Positions 35,944 through 48,682 of a stretch of 64,000 nucleotides of DNA are shown here, in pieces (position 1 is the stretch's first letter; every line of letters begins with the position of its first letter). The notes under the pieces were generated by a model. That model was given only the letters and a program-made list of their open reading frames with translations. It had not been told where the DNA came from and made no database searches. The position numbers and the translations under genes were made by a program. This stretch comes from Cadophora sp. MPI-SDFR-AT-0126 (lineage: Eukaryota > Ascomycota > Leotiomycetes > Helotiales > Ploettnerulaceae). The stretch covers positions 744,001 to 808,000 of the forward strand of contig JAGMVK010000010.1 in assembly GCA_020747065.1 (NCBI GenBank), read 5' to 3'.

Positions 35944-37145
35944 ATGTCCACAGACAAGATCACCTTCCTCGCGAACTGGTACTGACCTCGGCTCTAACAA
36001 TGCGATTGCAGCGTGCCAAGCTGACGCTTCCTAGGCATGCCACGCCATACCATGCCCCCGTTTACCTTGCTCAAACACTCGGATACTTCGCCGATGAAGG
36101 TATCAAGGTCGCTCTTCTTGAGCCAAATGATCCTTCCGATGTCACCGAGATCATCGGGTCGGGAAAGGTCGACATGGGTCTCAAGGCAATGATTCACACT
36201 CTTGCTGCCAAAGCCCGTGGCTTTCCGGTCACCTCTGTTGGATCTCTTCTCGACGAGCCTTTCACTGGAATTGTCTATTTGAATGACAGTGGTATCACCA
36301 CTGACTTTCGCAGCTTGCGTGGGAAGAAGATTGGCTACGTGGGAGAGTTTGGAAAGGTAAGAATTTGTGCATCTTGAGCTGACATAGAAAGAATATGGTC
36401 TGACTTGATACGATCTGCAGATCCAAATCGATGAGTTGACCAAGTACTATGGCATGAAGCCTACCGACTACGAAGCTGTTCGCTGCGGCATGAATGTCTC
36501 CAAAGCCATCATCGAAGGATCCATCCATGCCGGCATTGGTCTCGAGAACGTCCAGATGGTTGAATTGGAAGAATGGCTCGCTGGCCAAGGTCGTCCTCGC
36601 TCTGATGTCCAGATGATTAGGATTGATGAATTGGCTGAGCTTGGTTGCTGTTGCTTTTGTTCGATCCTCTACATCGGTATGTCTACCCACCTGCGATGAT
36701 AAGGCTTCCCTGAGATCTGTTCTTTGCAGCAAACGATGCATTCATGGCCGAAAACCCCGAGAAGATCCACAAGTTCATGAAAGCCGTCAAGCGCGCCACC
36801 GATCATGTTCTCGCCTCCCCAGCCGAAGCATACTCCACCTACATCGACATCAAGCCCGAGATGGCGTCCGTGGTCAATAGGAAGATCTATGAGCGCTCCT
36901 ACGCCTACTTCTCCAAGGATCTCAAGAACGTCAAGCGAGACTGGGAGAAGGTGACAAAGTACGGCAAGCGCCTCGGCGTTCTCGATGAGAGCTTCGAGCC
37001 GAACTATACCAACGAGTTTCTGGACTGGAAGTTGGAGGGCGACTCGGCTGATCCCACTGGTGATCAGAAGAGGATGCTGGATTTGCAGAAGGATGTCGCA
37101 CAGAAGGGTGGCTTTCAGCGACTTGATGTCAAGATGGCTGCTTGA
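35944..37145 (+). CDS. NMT1: 4-amino-5-hydroxymethyl-2-methylpyrimidine phosphate synthase (NMT1/THI5)
   Basis: Makes the thiamine pyrimidine moiety (HMP-P) from pyridoxal phosphate and an active-site histidine. Four coding exons: 35944-35978, 36035-36356, 36421-36676, 36730-37145; product 342 aa, family-typical. Key features of the characterised yeast enzymes fall at identical positions: Lys62 (PLP-binding) and His66 (the consumed substrate histidine) in [15 protein letters not shown], and the iron-binding C195-C196-C197-F198-C199 motif in LGCCCFCS. The N-terminus reads [20 protein letters not shown] after removing intron 35979-36034. The fold is the periplasmic-binding-protein-like NMT1/THI5 domain; the location is cytosolic. 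It is controlled by the leader riboswitch at 35678-35863. Confidence 0.98.
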
Positions 37146-39869
37146 ACTGATCAAGAAGTGAATGCACGTGAAGTGACGACTTACGAGACGCTGATCTCGG
37201 GAACACGAATGCTATCACGGCAATGCTAGCTCAGATACTGTACTGTGCTGTATCTACCACGCTCTTTCTGATAACAGACAATAATACAAATACAAATATA
37301 CTGGCATATTGTCAGATGAACGCACTGAACCATGGGATGGTGCTGAGATGTATACTCATCCGCCTCATAAGTATCCCATTATGAACGATCTTTGATGACA
37401 GAACACGAAGTACCTACCGATGATTAAACTTACGTCGGGACATTTCCAAACCTGTAACACTTCATGTCCAAAGATAGCAGAGGACCTGCCACGTTCCCTA
37501 GTTCGGCAATCAGCACGCCTTTTGATGACGGAAGAAGGCAATACGGAAACACTTTCAATTCCCAAACTGGACGACTAGCTTTCATGCATTGAGAACTTGC
37601 CTCTTGAACATCGCCACTTGTTAGACCAGTTAGATCGTAAAGCAGAACTCAGATCGATGGAGAGGGGGCAATATCTTATCAAGCCCAGCATGGCACGCGT
37701 TACTGAAACCGATATTGTCAGAGAAGTTTGCATCAGGGCTATCCTATTCTCGCCACTTGCACTCATAAGACGGGAGGATTAGGTTCATCGGCGTTCAAGG
37801 AAAAATGGCGGCTTGTGGGGATCCTCAATAAGCGAAGTACGGAAAGATCCCTGCTGGCTCGTCGTGGTTTCGGACTAAGACCAAGCTGGTGTGGCTCGTG
37901 TGGGTTGATTGAGAGTGGAGACTGGTGGGGTAAAAGCACGATCCTGATCCTGATCTAAGAGTATCTCCAGGGACGGTTGTGTTCAAACGCGCAACCTCAT
38001 CAAGTTCGGTACTTCCAGTCCGGGTTGAATGTGATAGCACGAGAGTAATTTTTCTTTTAAAAAAAGGAATTGTATGTGAACGCGTAGTCTCATCAATTGC
38101 AGTCCTTTTGACTTCAGTAGAAGATATAAAGTAAGTATTCCTGGAGAAATCTAGTAAACAAATACAACAAATAAGAGGATAAGTGGAGTACGTTGGATCG
38201 CTTTAACCCCAAGAAATCGCAAAATCTTTACAAAGGGTGTCCTGGCTATGCTTTACATCCCTCGGTCTCCGCACTACACATCGTCAAACAATTTCACTAT
38301 TCCAAATCCTGGAGTTTACGCTCTTTGTGATCTTGAAGCCCGCGTGCTTCTAGCTCCTCTCCTTTCCTTTCCTTTCCTTTCCTTTCTAACCAGTGAACCT
38401 TCCATCCACCTGCAAGTGCTAGGTACATGCCCATCAATTCCCTCTTTTCCACCATCCCTTCCTTCTCCTCCTCTATATGTATCATTCGATCTCTCTCCTC
38501 CCCCATCAGTCGATCTCATGTATGCCATGCCATGCCGTCTCCATTGTCACAAATACACGACCAGTTTGACGTTTTGGCTGTCTACGTTGCCAAGTATGCA
38601 GGCATGCCGACCAGGGCCTAGCAGCACAGGGATGCCGCAGGGCTGCCACCAGTCAAAGACCATTATCTCCCCACTAAGGGCCGCTATCAGCACTGGGGGC
38701 TGTGGGGGATTGGCCGCCGTTGAACTCTGTGTCCATGCGCGTACGCCACCGAGCGCCAGTAGTGGTCCACAGCAGCCCACAGAAACTGCTCACTGGTCTG
38801 TTTCGGGCAATGAATGGCGTGGCAGCAGCAGCAGCAGCAGTAGAAGCGGGCTGTTTGTCCTGTTGGTCGAAGCTGGCGGGGGAAGAGAAGAGAAGCGAAG
38901 ACGACAAACAATGAATGAGAGAGAGCGACTTTCTGGATTGAAGCAGGTCTCTTTTTGTATCAATCATCTGGCGTTCAGTTTCATTAAGACTATGTAGCAG
39001 GCAAAAGCAGCACGGAGAACAGACAGACAGACAGACAGGCAGGCAGTAAGTAGAGAGGCAAAGTCATACAGTAAAGGAAAAGAGCAGAAGAAGAACAAGG
39101 AAGCGGCTTGGTGGTTGGGTATCTCGTACATAGCAGCAAAGCCCCTACATAGCCCAGGCCAGCCTAGACCAGCTAGCACTTATTCTCTAGTCTACTGTAG
39201 TTATCTTCTGCTAGGTTAGCCTGGCTGGGGCTGATTGATAGTGTGTGATAGAGTGGGTGCTGCTGGTATGTGCCCATCCTCTGCTGTACTGTACCGGGTC
39301 GCATCCACACCGATAACACTGCATCCACATCGATAACATCCATCCAGCAACAGAACATAACATAACACAACATAGCATGGCGTAGCATCTATTTCTGGGT
39401 CGCATCTTATCTGCAGACGCTGAGATAAGGAAGCCCGCTGCTGTTTGCTCTGGGAGAAAAGACGACCAAGGCCAAACAACGAACGCCATTTGTCTCAGAT
39501 TTTGTGTGCGCCTAGCCCTTCACTCTCTCTCTCTCTCTCCTCATCCTTCCCTCTTTCTCCCCCTCCCTCTTCCATTTACCAACAACATCACAACAATCAG
39601 AGTACTGACATACCTTCCAGTACCTCCGTATCAATTAGCGAAATCGAGTCATCCGAGGACTTCTCTTCTTTACAGGCATTCGATCCACCAGAAATCCTAA
39701 TCACTTCTTATCTTTCAGACGCGACCCCTCCCAGCGCGGCAAGCCGGTCCCATTCCTCGCAACCTCGCCATTTGGATAAGATCTTCGACCTCGTAACTCC
39801 TTACATGCAGCGCCGAGATACATAGCAGAGAGCTTGCTGGACTTGCACCAGCTACAACTTGCTGAAGAA
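37146..39869. other. 2.7-kb intergenic region with simple repeats
   Basis: No supported gene. Open frames near 38248-38997 and 39445-39825 are Ser/Pro-rich readings of pyrimidine-rich DNA and probably represent promoter and leader of the phosphatase gene at 39870. Simple repeats: CCTTT (about 38361-38386), CAG (about 38822-38840), CAGA then GGCA (about 39019-39047) and CT (about 39522-39540). Confidence 0.5.
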
Positions 39870-42025
39870 ATGGCTACAATTGCTCTCCCCAGGCCCATTC
39901 CTTCGGGGCACACCCGATCATCTTCTCCACACCCATTAACACCAACACTCAGCCTCGACAGCATCAACACATCCGCAGCATGTCCGATCCCGATACCAAA
40001 CAAACATCTGCCAGTCTGTCCGCCAGGACCTGCACCCTCTGAGAAACCAGACACTCCTCCTCAGTCTCCGCCGTCGAAAGAGATTACACTTCAATCACGC
40101 TCTCTCCTGTACCCTCCCAACAACTACAAGTACCGAACTCTGGGGGCCACGACTATCTACGAAATCGATGCGGACGGAGTGGCTGCTGCTCTCGACCATA
40201 TTGCAGGACAACCTCTGCCAGATCCATCGCAAGTATTCCCTTGGTTCCACGGCTTACACCCATGCAATCATATCCAACAAGCATTCTTCATTGCAAGACG
40301 GAAGAATTTGAGGAAAACACCTAAGTGCTTGCGTGGAATCACTATTTTAAAGGCCGACGGGGATCTAAGCTGTTCAAGGTTGAAGGGAGCAATTGCTCCA
40401 GAAGAGTTTCTTCTACAAGATGTCGACGGAGCTCTGTTCAGAGAGATCGATCCAAAGGAAGGATTCTCAGTCCGCAATTTCCAGATTCAAACCGCAAAGT
40501 CAGCCATGCTTTCGGATATTGTGATCTACGGTGAGGATTCATTGGAAGTTGAAAGGCTGGCAAAGGACGTTGCAACTGCCCAACAGGCATGGCGGGAGAC
40601 ACATCAAGAGAAGGGACATGAAATTCTGAAGTATAACACCTTTGTTTGCACGAGTCCGTTTGAGGTTTTTGAACAGAGATATCCAGAGATCGTATCTACA
40701 GATTCACGGGGTCAAATGACGGGAAGGGTGATGGATTTCTTCCATCAGGAGAGAATAGAGATGTGCACGATGACGAAGGCTTCAGAAATCCATCACAATG
40801 TCTGGTTAGGGCCAACACCTGATCCAGCCATAGATCCAGCTCTGTTGGGGGCTGATGAGCAGTTTGATATTCTTATCGAATGCAGCGATCTGGGACGTCT
40901 CAACCCCGCTGCTCTTCAGGCACTTGCCGAGAACCCCTCGGATGAGGAAACGGCGTATTTCGAGTTCCCTTCTTCTGGAAGCATTATGCCACCGACATGG
41001 TCACACGCCGAGGTGGATGCTATTTTGGAAACATGTAGGTGGCTTTACAACCTCTCTCACGGCATTCTTCCTCCGAGCTCATCGCTCCAGGAAAATGACG
41101 CGGAAGGAGATTCGCCAATGCCATCTCCCGCACCTACAGTCAAAATTCCTGAGAGGAAGATCCTCATTCACTGTACAGACGGATATACCGAGTCCACACT
41201 TCTTGGTCTTGCATACTTCACGTACGCTACTGGTCTTCCTATTCCTTCAGCCTGGCTGGATCTGCATGTAGCGAAACGCCGCAATTTCTTCGCTTACCCA
41301 TCTGATGTTGCTCTTCTCACCACAATCGCCCCGCGGTTACTCTCAGAATCTCCAGTGAATGCCGAAAAGTCACTCTCGGATATCACGGAACTTGCAAAGG
41401 AGGAGCCAGAATGGATCAAGAATATGGATGGATCTCTTCCCAGTAGGGTGACCGATTACATGTATCTTGGAAATCTTGGGCATGCGAACAATCCGGATCT
41501 GTTACGGCAGATGGGAATTGGTCAGATTCTGAGTGTAGGAGAGATGGCAACTTGGAAAGACGGCGAGCTGGACAATTGGGGAAAGGACAATGTGATGGTT
41601 GTTCAAAGAGTGCAGGATAATGGAGTCGACCCGTTAACGGACGAGTTTGAGCGTTGTCTGGACTTCATCGGTTAGTATCCCCTTTTGACGTCTCACGGAA
41701 TGAGCTGACAGTCCTAGATCGTGGCAAGGCTAAGGATACCGCAACACTTGTACATTGCCGCGTCGGTGTCTCCAGATCCGCGACCATTTGTATTGCAGAG
41801 GTCATGCGAACAATGGGCCTTTCCTTTCCGCGAGCATACTGCTTTGTTCGTGCAAGACGACTAAACGTCATCATTCAGCCCCATCTCCGCTTCTCCTATG
41901 AGCTTCTCAAATGGGAAGAGAAGCTACGGAGGACTACCAGTAGCGATGGGCGATTCCGCAGGGAGTTGGAATGGCCAGACATTGCGCGAGAGGTGGCTGC
42001 TATGAATAAGCCATATGCTAGATAA
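39870..42025 (+). CDS. PPS1: Dual-specificity protein phosphatase, PPS1 homologue
   Basis: Tyrosine/Ser-Thr phosphatase related to budding-yeast Pps1, which acts in cell-cycle/S-phase control. Two exons, 39870-41670 and 41718-42025, give 702 aa. The C-terminal DSP domain begins LPSRVTDYMYLGNLGHANNPDLL. The active-site P-loop is HCRVGVSRS (Cys near 614, Arg near 620), placed just after the intron, followed by the usual SATICIAEVMRTMGLSFPRAY. The N-terminus is Ser/Pro-rich and disordered. The middle contains IHCTDGYTESTLLGLAY (Cys near 435), which resembles a second P-loop without the arginine. The ATG at 39870 is the first in this frame; near-cognate codons lie upstream. Confidence 0.9.
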
Positions 42026-43203
42026 CATTTGCTTATTTTTTGGACTGCCACCTACATTCTTGATCTCTATTTTACTTCTTGGAGATTTACGATTTACGAG
42101 TTACGAGACATTTATACCACATTCGTTTCGACAGCGACGCTTTCTGGGGCGGTAACGGAAGGACGGAGTTATATTTTTCTTCTCCTTGTTTCTTGGTTTG
42201 ATGGTTGGACATGATATTCTGTATGGAATTTTGGTTTGCCTTGGAAGAAAGTAAGGTGGGGGATATTTCGACTCAGGTAGCCGACACATACCGGGACAGA
42301 TCGGCCCAGCACGATCAGAACAGATACAAGTTACCAGATACCACATATCTACCTCATTAACTGTCGATTTTACCCATATATGTATTTTCCGGGCCAAATT
42401 TTCTGCTACGATATCCTCTTGGTAGCTTCAAATGATGCATGGTTGGACAAGGACGAATGGACATGTTACGGTTTCCCGCTTTCGGATATATGTTTTGTAA
42501 AGGCTTCTCGCGGATCAGACGGACCGTTTCGCTTCTTTCGAATTTTTGGGGTTCAGGATTGTTTGCCAGGCGCCGAAAATATTTTCTTCGGGAGGGGGGG
42601 GGGGGATTGGTCGCGGATAAGTGGACGTTGGAATACTCTACATATTATTCTGAGGGATGGGTTGGAATGGAATAAGAATACCGTTGCTCCAGTCTTAAGA
42701 TCTGAGCTCACTAGCCCTGTTGTGAGTGTCTTTTGTGAGGTGAAGTCTACATGTGCAAATGGTGAGTCAAGAATTCATAGATGTCTGATTTGTTGACTTC
42801 CCTTTTCGCTTCTTTTCGTGAGGCAGGCGGAAGGTAGACCAAAAATGAGAGAGGCAGAGAGGGTATCAAGAAGGCATATATGGTAAAGAGGAAACAAGTT
42901 AGTGTTTTTCGGCAATCAGTTCTCAGTTCATGCAAAACTTCGAGTGTAAGCAGGAAAACTGACTGTGACAACGCACCTTTCTTGAGATGCTTCCTTTGAC
43001 CAGTCGAGAGTGAAGGAGTAAGCTTGGCTCAAAGTGGTGATAAGACAATTGAGAAATCGCATGTTCACGAAACTCCTCTGACTTTTGCTATGTACCAGAC
43101 TCCACAAATGGTCAATCCTTCCATCCAGACTCCGGAAATGCAAGCAAGAATTGCATCTCAATCGTTACACACCATCCGTCCACTACGCAACCCGGGGTAT
43201 ATT
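42026..43203. other. intergenic between convergent PPS1 and RPA190
   Basis: About 1.2 kb between two 3' ends. It contains a run of 12 G at about 42594-42605. No gene or RNA is supported. Confidence 0.55.
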
Positions 43204-46200
43204 TCAAACCTCAACTTCAACTTCGTCCCCCTTCTTTGTCGGCACCTGCGTCAGCACATCGAAAGCTCCTGTCCCAACCTTACTCATCCTCCCAACAACT
43301 ATCCTCGCACTCGGACTCGACAAATCATCCCAATCGCCTTCACTAACCGCATCGGCCAAGAAGCCCACCGTCGTCTCAAAACTCATCTTCATGAAGGGGC
43401 TGACGCTTCCTCTCAGACCATTACGATTGAACGGGCTGAATCCTCCGCCCCGAGTCATGAAATCAGCAATCAGGTTCAAATGTCGGTGGTCGACACTGAT
43501 TCCGTGACCACTGAAGACGCCGTAGAGTTCCTGGATGATGGCTGCGCGGCAGGCTTCGACACCGTAGTTGGTGAGCATGGCTGCGATGTCATTGGTGGAG
43601 ATCAAATTGGGGTTGATGATGTGCGGGTATGCTTGCATGGCTTGCAGGTTCACGCCTGCGGTGTGTACGACTGGGAGTCTAACCTCCTTGCCGGTAGCAG
43701 GGTCGTTGAATTTCTCGTCTGGTATGAATGTACAGGTTGCTAGGCCGGGTATTTGTTGAATGAGTGATTGGCGGAGTGCATCTTCGACGATGGAGAGCAT
43801 GAGGACCTTTGGGACGTCGGCGTCGTATTCGAGGGTCAGGTTGCACCATTCTCCCTTGGATTCGTCAAAGCGGAAACTGACTATGTCGTTGCATGCCTTC
43901 ATGACGCGAGCTTCGCGCTCGTCGGAGGCGCCTGATCCGTTTTGGCGGCGGGAGGACGACTTGTTGGCATGCTCTTCATCGTCGCTCGCTGGATCGCGGG
44001 GCGAGCCGCCGATGCCTTCGTCTTCCATGTCCTCGTCGTCTTCTGGCTCTGCTTCCTTTTGCATTTGAGCCTGGACCTTGTCGTCATCCTCATCATTGGC
44101 TGCGTAGCTGACGGCTTCGGTGCGGTTGGCTCTTTGTTTGTCGTTCGTGGCATCATCGTCTCCTTCGTCGTCATCATCGTCCTCTCCCACTTCTCTTTCA
44201 GCTGCGGGTCCTGCTTCCTCGACTACACCTACCGACTTGCCAATCTCGGGAACTGCTGCCGTGTTTGCTGAAGCCTTCAAGGCTGATTCGCCCTTCTTCT
44301 TCCCGAGCGCTTTCCGCGTGAGTTGCTGCAGTTTCGGGGCAAATTTCCTCTCAAATGTGGAAAGTACGTCTGCTACAGTGATAGCGTAGGTCTCGGTGTA
44401 TTCTTTTGACGGGAAGAGCTTTATGTTGATATCGAAGATCTTTGCTTGGGCATAAGCACTGCCTTGTCCAATGCTTTCTTCGACTCTAGCTTCATCCAGT
44501 ACCTCGGCGAGGGACAACACACTGATTGCCTTTGCAAATTTTTCTCCATCCTCGCGCGAAAGCTCCGGATTGAGATGCAATGTCATCGAAGGTGTCGAGA
44601 TGTGATTACTTGCAGTCATGACAATTTCTCTTAGACGTGGAATACCCAAAGTGACGTTCTTTGCCGAGTGACCAGCCAAATGAAAAGTATTAAGCGTCAT
44701 CTGTGTCGAGGGCTCTCCTACGGACTGACCTGCCACGATACCAACAGCTTCTCCAGGGTCAACAACGGACTTCAAGTACTTGGCTACGAGGACGGGCTCA
44801 AGCGCCTTCCGAATACCGATTCCGTCGGGAGTTTCCTTTGTTTTCACCATTTTGTCTGGATTTGTCTTCAGGTAATGAGTCAAGGCGTCGAAAAACTTCT
44901 CTGAAGTAGCATAGCCGTATTTTCCTGGATTGAAGTCCGCCAAAACTGGGTCTGGGCCATTCGGATCGTTCGCATTGGCGTGCTTGATAGCCTTTTTCAT
45001 TCGCTTCAGGATAGCATCCTTCTCCTCGAAAATTGTAGCGTACTTTGGGTCGCCATAGTTCAACTGCGAAAGCTCGGAACTGAGGTTTTGAAGGAGGAAC
45101 TTGAAGTCTGTCAAGTGCTTCTGTTTAGTCACATCAAGACCGTCTTCTCCGTAAAGAAATTGGACCATGGACCCGTCGGAATCTCGCACCGAAGTATCGT
45201 ACTCGACTTTCAGACCTTCCATACCCTTAATAAGACACCTTTGAAGATAACCGGATCGAGAGGTCTTGACGGCAGTATCAATCAATCCTTCTCTACCAGC
45301 CATGGCGTGGAAGTAATACTCTTGAGGTCTAATACCTGTCAAGAAACGGTTAACAATGTAACCTCCGGCTCTGATGTGAGTTTCGAAAGGCTTGAAACAT
45401 GGTAGTGATTTCCCACTGACCATCACTGGGACACGGCGACCTTCCAAGACTTGTTGACCCAGATTGCAAGAGATGAGATTGGCATTGACTGCACTTCCCT
45501 TCGCTCCAGACACAGTCATGTTCTGCATTTGATTCTTGGGGAATTGTTTGACCAGGCCGCCTGGGAGACAAGCCATGGTTATGTCAGAAGATAACTGCTG
45601 TGAGCTCTTATTCATCAGCATGTCCAAGCCTGCTTGCTTGGAATCGTCTCTCAGAACGTCTTCAAGACGTCTCAAAAGCTCGGGATCGGTATCTGCACGA
45701 TCGTCACTGCTTAAAGTGACATACTTCGCAGCCACTTTGAGGCCAAGGTCTTTGGCAGCTTCGAGCTTTTCTTTCCGCAGCTCTTCGCCTTTGGTTGTTA
45801 AGCGAAGATCATCCATCCCGCACGTGAAAGCTCTCATATGCAAGAACTTGGTCAGAAGTCGGCCTAGAATACTCAGGACCTTTCCAGCCACGGTTGGACC
45901 ATATGCCTCATGGATCGAGTGAACAAATCCTCCTCCGCTGGGGCCGATCTGAGCTTTGTCCAGAATTCCCGTGATGAATTCTCCTCCCTTGAAATACACG
46001 ACGCCTTCCTCGGACTTTTCGCTCCATCGGTCCTGTGGGGTGGACGATTTGCTGGTAAGTGTGAGCGGGCCACAATCGACCGGGGTGATGTTTTTCAATA
46101 TTGTTGTTATTACTTGCTTTCCGGTCCATCGCGGAAATGGCTTGATGATGGCCGGAGGAACTGTCTCTATGCGCTCTCCTATAATATGCCCGCTTTCAGG

Positions 46201-48389
46201 GCGAAGGCAATTATAGATTAGCTGCTGGTATGTTGCACGGTCAAAGAATGTGTCTCGATTACACATCCAGACAGACACTGAAATGTGATCTTGAATAAGA
46301 CCTCTGAGTGGCTTTCCCGAAGTGGCAACCAAGTATTGGTGATCTGTATCCGCAATTTGGAGGGCTTCTGCTCGAGCAATTTCAGTCTGTGGAAAATGCA
46401 TATTCATCTCGTCTCCATCGAAATCCGCGTTGTATGTATTGCAATTCGCATAGTGCATGCGAATCGTCTTCTCGCCAGGAAGTACCCTTGCTCTGTGGCC
46501 CATGATGGACGGCTTATGCAACGTCGGCTGACGATTCATCAACACTACATCGCCATTTGTCAAATGCCGATGAACTTTCTTATTCCGAGCACCACTAGCA
46601 CTACTGTTGGAGGATGCAAGTAACTGATTTGCCAAAGCTAATCGCTCATCTTGTGTTTTGGTTCGCAGACTGATGACTTGCCCGTTCTCGTTTTCGATCG
46701 CTGCAGCTCCTGGCCATTTGTCGACTCCGTTAATCACAGCTTGCTGCATATCCTTGAAATTATGACTTGTCACTGGTTCCGGATATGTCAACTTTTTCGC
46801 AAAAACCGGCGGGACACCAATCTCATTGGTCTCGATGTTTGGATCTGGGGAGATAACACTACGAGCTGCAAAATTGACTCGCTTTCCCATCATGTTCTTC
46901 CGGAAGAGACCTTCCTTCTTCTCCAACTTTTGCTTGATTCCATCTTCGTTTTTCTTCCCAGCCGCTCCCTGTATTGGGTTCCGGTCTCGATCAATTAACG
47001 AATTGACAGTATCCTGGAGCTGACACCAAGCCTCTTGGAGATCATAATAATCCCTTCTCTGCCACGATGCGTAGTCTGCTGCTTGTTCTGGATTGGTGAT
47101 GATGTTGTATATCTGGGCGACCGTTTCGCAGCTCTTGAGAATACTCTTGTAAAGCGAATTTTGTTGCGCTTCAGATATCTCACCGTCTCCAGTTCGTGCT
47201 TCTGGGCGATATTTGTTGGGGGGAACCATGAGAGTCTGTAAGAAGAACATGTCGGCAGAAACTTTCGTCGCTTTCTTCGCCGTCGACCGAGAATCGTATA
47301 TTAGCGACAATATATCCTGCTCCTTTTCGAACAGTAATACCAGGCTTGCTTTAACTTCAGTCGCATTGACGAATCGTTGAGCTGGCGGTGCAACTTTTGA
47401 TTTCGAGCCTTGCCTCGAGGCGGTTTGGCCCATTGTGATATCCCCATCAACATCGAGTGCATCCCCCTCACCTTCATCGTCCTCGTTTGACGACAGGTCA
47501 ATATCGGCAATGCCTTCATCGAAATCACCACTCACATCATCCTTCTTCAATTTCTCCAGCAATTGAACGGCGTTGACTGCGCGGAAGTTTCCTTGAGACA
47601 TCTTAGCCTTCTCCTTCACACCGAGTGACTTCTCGAAGATCTTGACATATCGATCCTTCCGATACGTTGGCGATATTCCGCTGCAGTTCCCACAAGCCTT
47701 GCCAGCATTGATCGCTTTCAAGAAAGATTTTACAACAATGCGCCTCGCTTCCGCAACACCTTCATTCTTCTCTCGTTTCCACTCCCAGGATGAAGCTTTC
47801 GCAGCTTTGATCGACTTCTTGACAAATGCATTTCTCCGACGTATGACATTATCGACCGCCGATTCTTCTTCCGAGTCGCTGCTTCCAGATAAGGCATCAG
47901 CCTCCCTATTTTGGGAGATCTCGATATTGTCTATCTCCTCCGCGGGACCTAGCAATCCATGTTGTATCAATCGGAGTTTGCAGAGGTAGCGGTTCACTTC
48001 TTTCCGAGACATCTTCAGGTGGTGACAGTAGGCGCATTTTGCTCGTAATAATCGTAAAAGTTGGTCCATAAATGTAGGGTGGTATACGGGAACCGGAAGG
48101 TCGATATGGCCAACATGCCCCGGGCATCCAACTGAATTGAGGTTACATGTTGTACATCTTCCGCACGTTAACAATGCATACAAAGAGACTTTAGGAAATA
48201 CACTCACAAGTGATCTCCCCATGCACCAAGAGCTGGGTCATACAATCCGCCAGGAACTGGGTGTAAAAGAGTGTCGAATGTCTGCGGATTGTCTATTTTT
48301 TTCACGGAAAGTGACTTTATATCTGCAGCACCGAGAAAGCCAAATTCTATGCTTCCGATAGCTGAAGGAACCGGCTGAGAAATATTCAT
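43204..48389 (-). CDS. RPA190: DNA-directed RNA polymerase I largest subunit (A190)
   Basis: Catalytic subunit of RNA polymerase I, which transcribes the 35S rRNA precursor in the nucleolus. Two exons, 48389-48208 and 48157-43204, joined by a 50-nt intron just before the first zinc-binding motif; product 1711 aa. Visible features are the clamp zinc site CTTCNLNSVGCPGHVGHI plus CAYCHHLK, a second Cys pair CGNCSGISP, and the absolutely conserved Mg-binding NADFDGDEMNMHFPQ at about 637-650. Trigger-loop/bridge regions follow (VGEPSTQMTLNTFHLAGHS, GIPRLREIVM). The acidic, poorly conserved insertions typical of Pol I are present near the N-terminus (DLSSNEDDEGEGD) and C-terminus (GEDDDDDEGDDD). 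The C-terminus ends GDEVEVEV. It shares a 293-bp bidirectional promoter with PRP3. Confidence 0.98.
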
Positions 48390-48682
48390 CTTGGTGAAGG
48401 TCTGATACCAGAGCAGCAGAGGTGCAATGGCTGGACCAAGAGCCTGAATAGAGCTGTTCGGAGCAAGATCAAAATAAAAAAAATTATGTCAGAGAACCAA
48501 AAATTTGGGAGGATATCATGTGACTGGGCGCTAAACCAAGCCTCATAGGTCCCGCAGACAGCCTCAATCTCTTAGGTAGGAAGTACATTCACAGTCCCCT
48601 TTAGATATCTTTCAACAACCACAGAATAACTAACTGCTACAACAACCACGAGGAGACAAATCAGCCGATATCAAAATACGCC
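48390..48682. promoter_or_regulatory. short bidirectional promoter RPA190 / PRP3
   Basis: Only 293 bp separate the two divergent start codons, so both core promoters lie here. An AAAAAAATTAT stretch is centred at about 48482. No specific factor site is claimed. Confidence 0.65.

Noticed and set aside
38248..38997. 249-codon plus-strand frame
   Set aside because: Made of Ser/Pro-rich translation of CCTTT and CT microsatellites plus poly-Ser from CAG repeats; typical of leader or promoter DNA.
42380..42796. 138-codon frame between PPS1 and RPA190
   Set aside because: Contains the poly-G run translated as poly-Gly, lies between two convergent 3' ends and lacks motifs.
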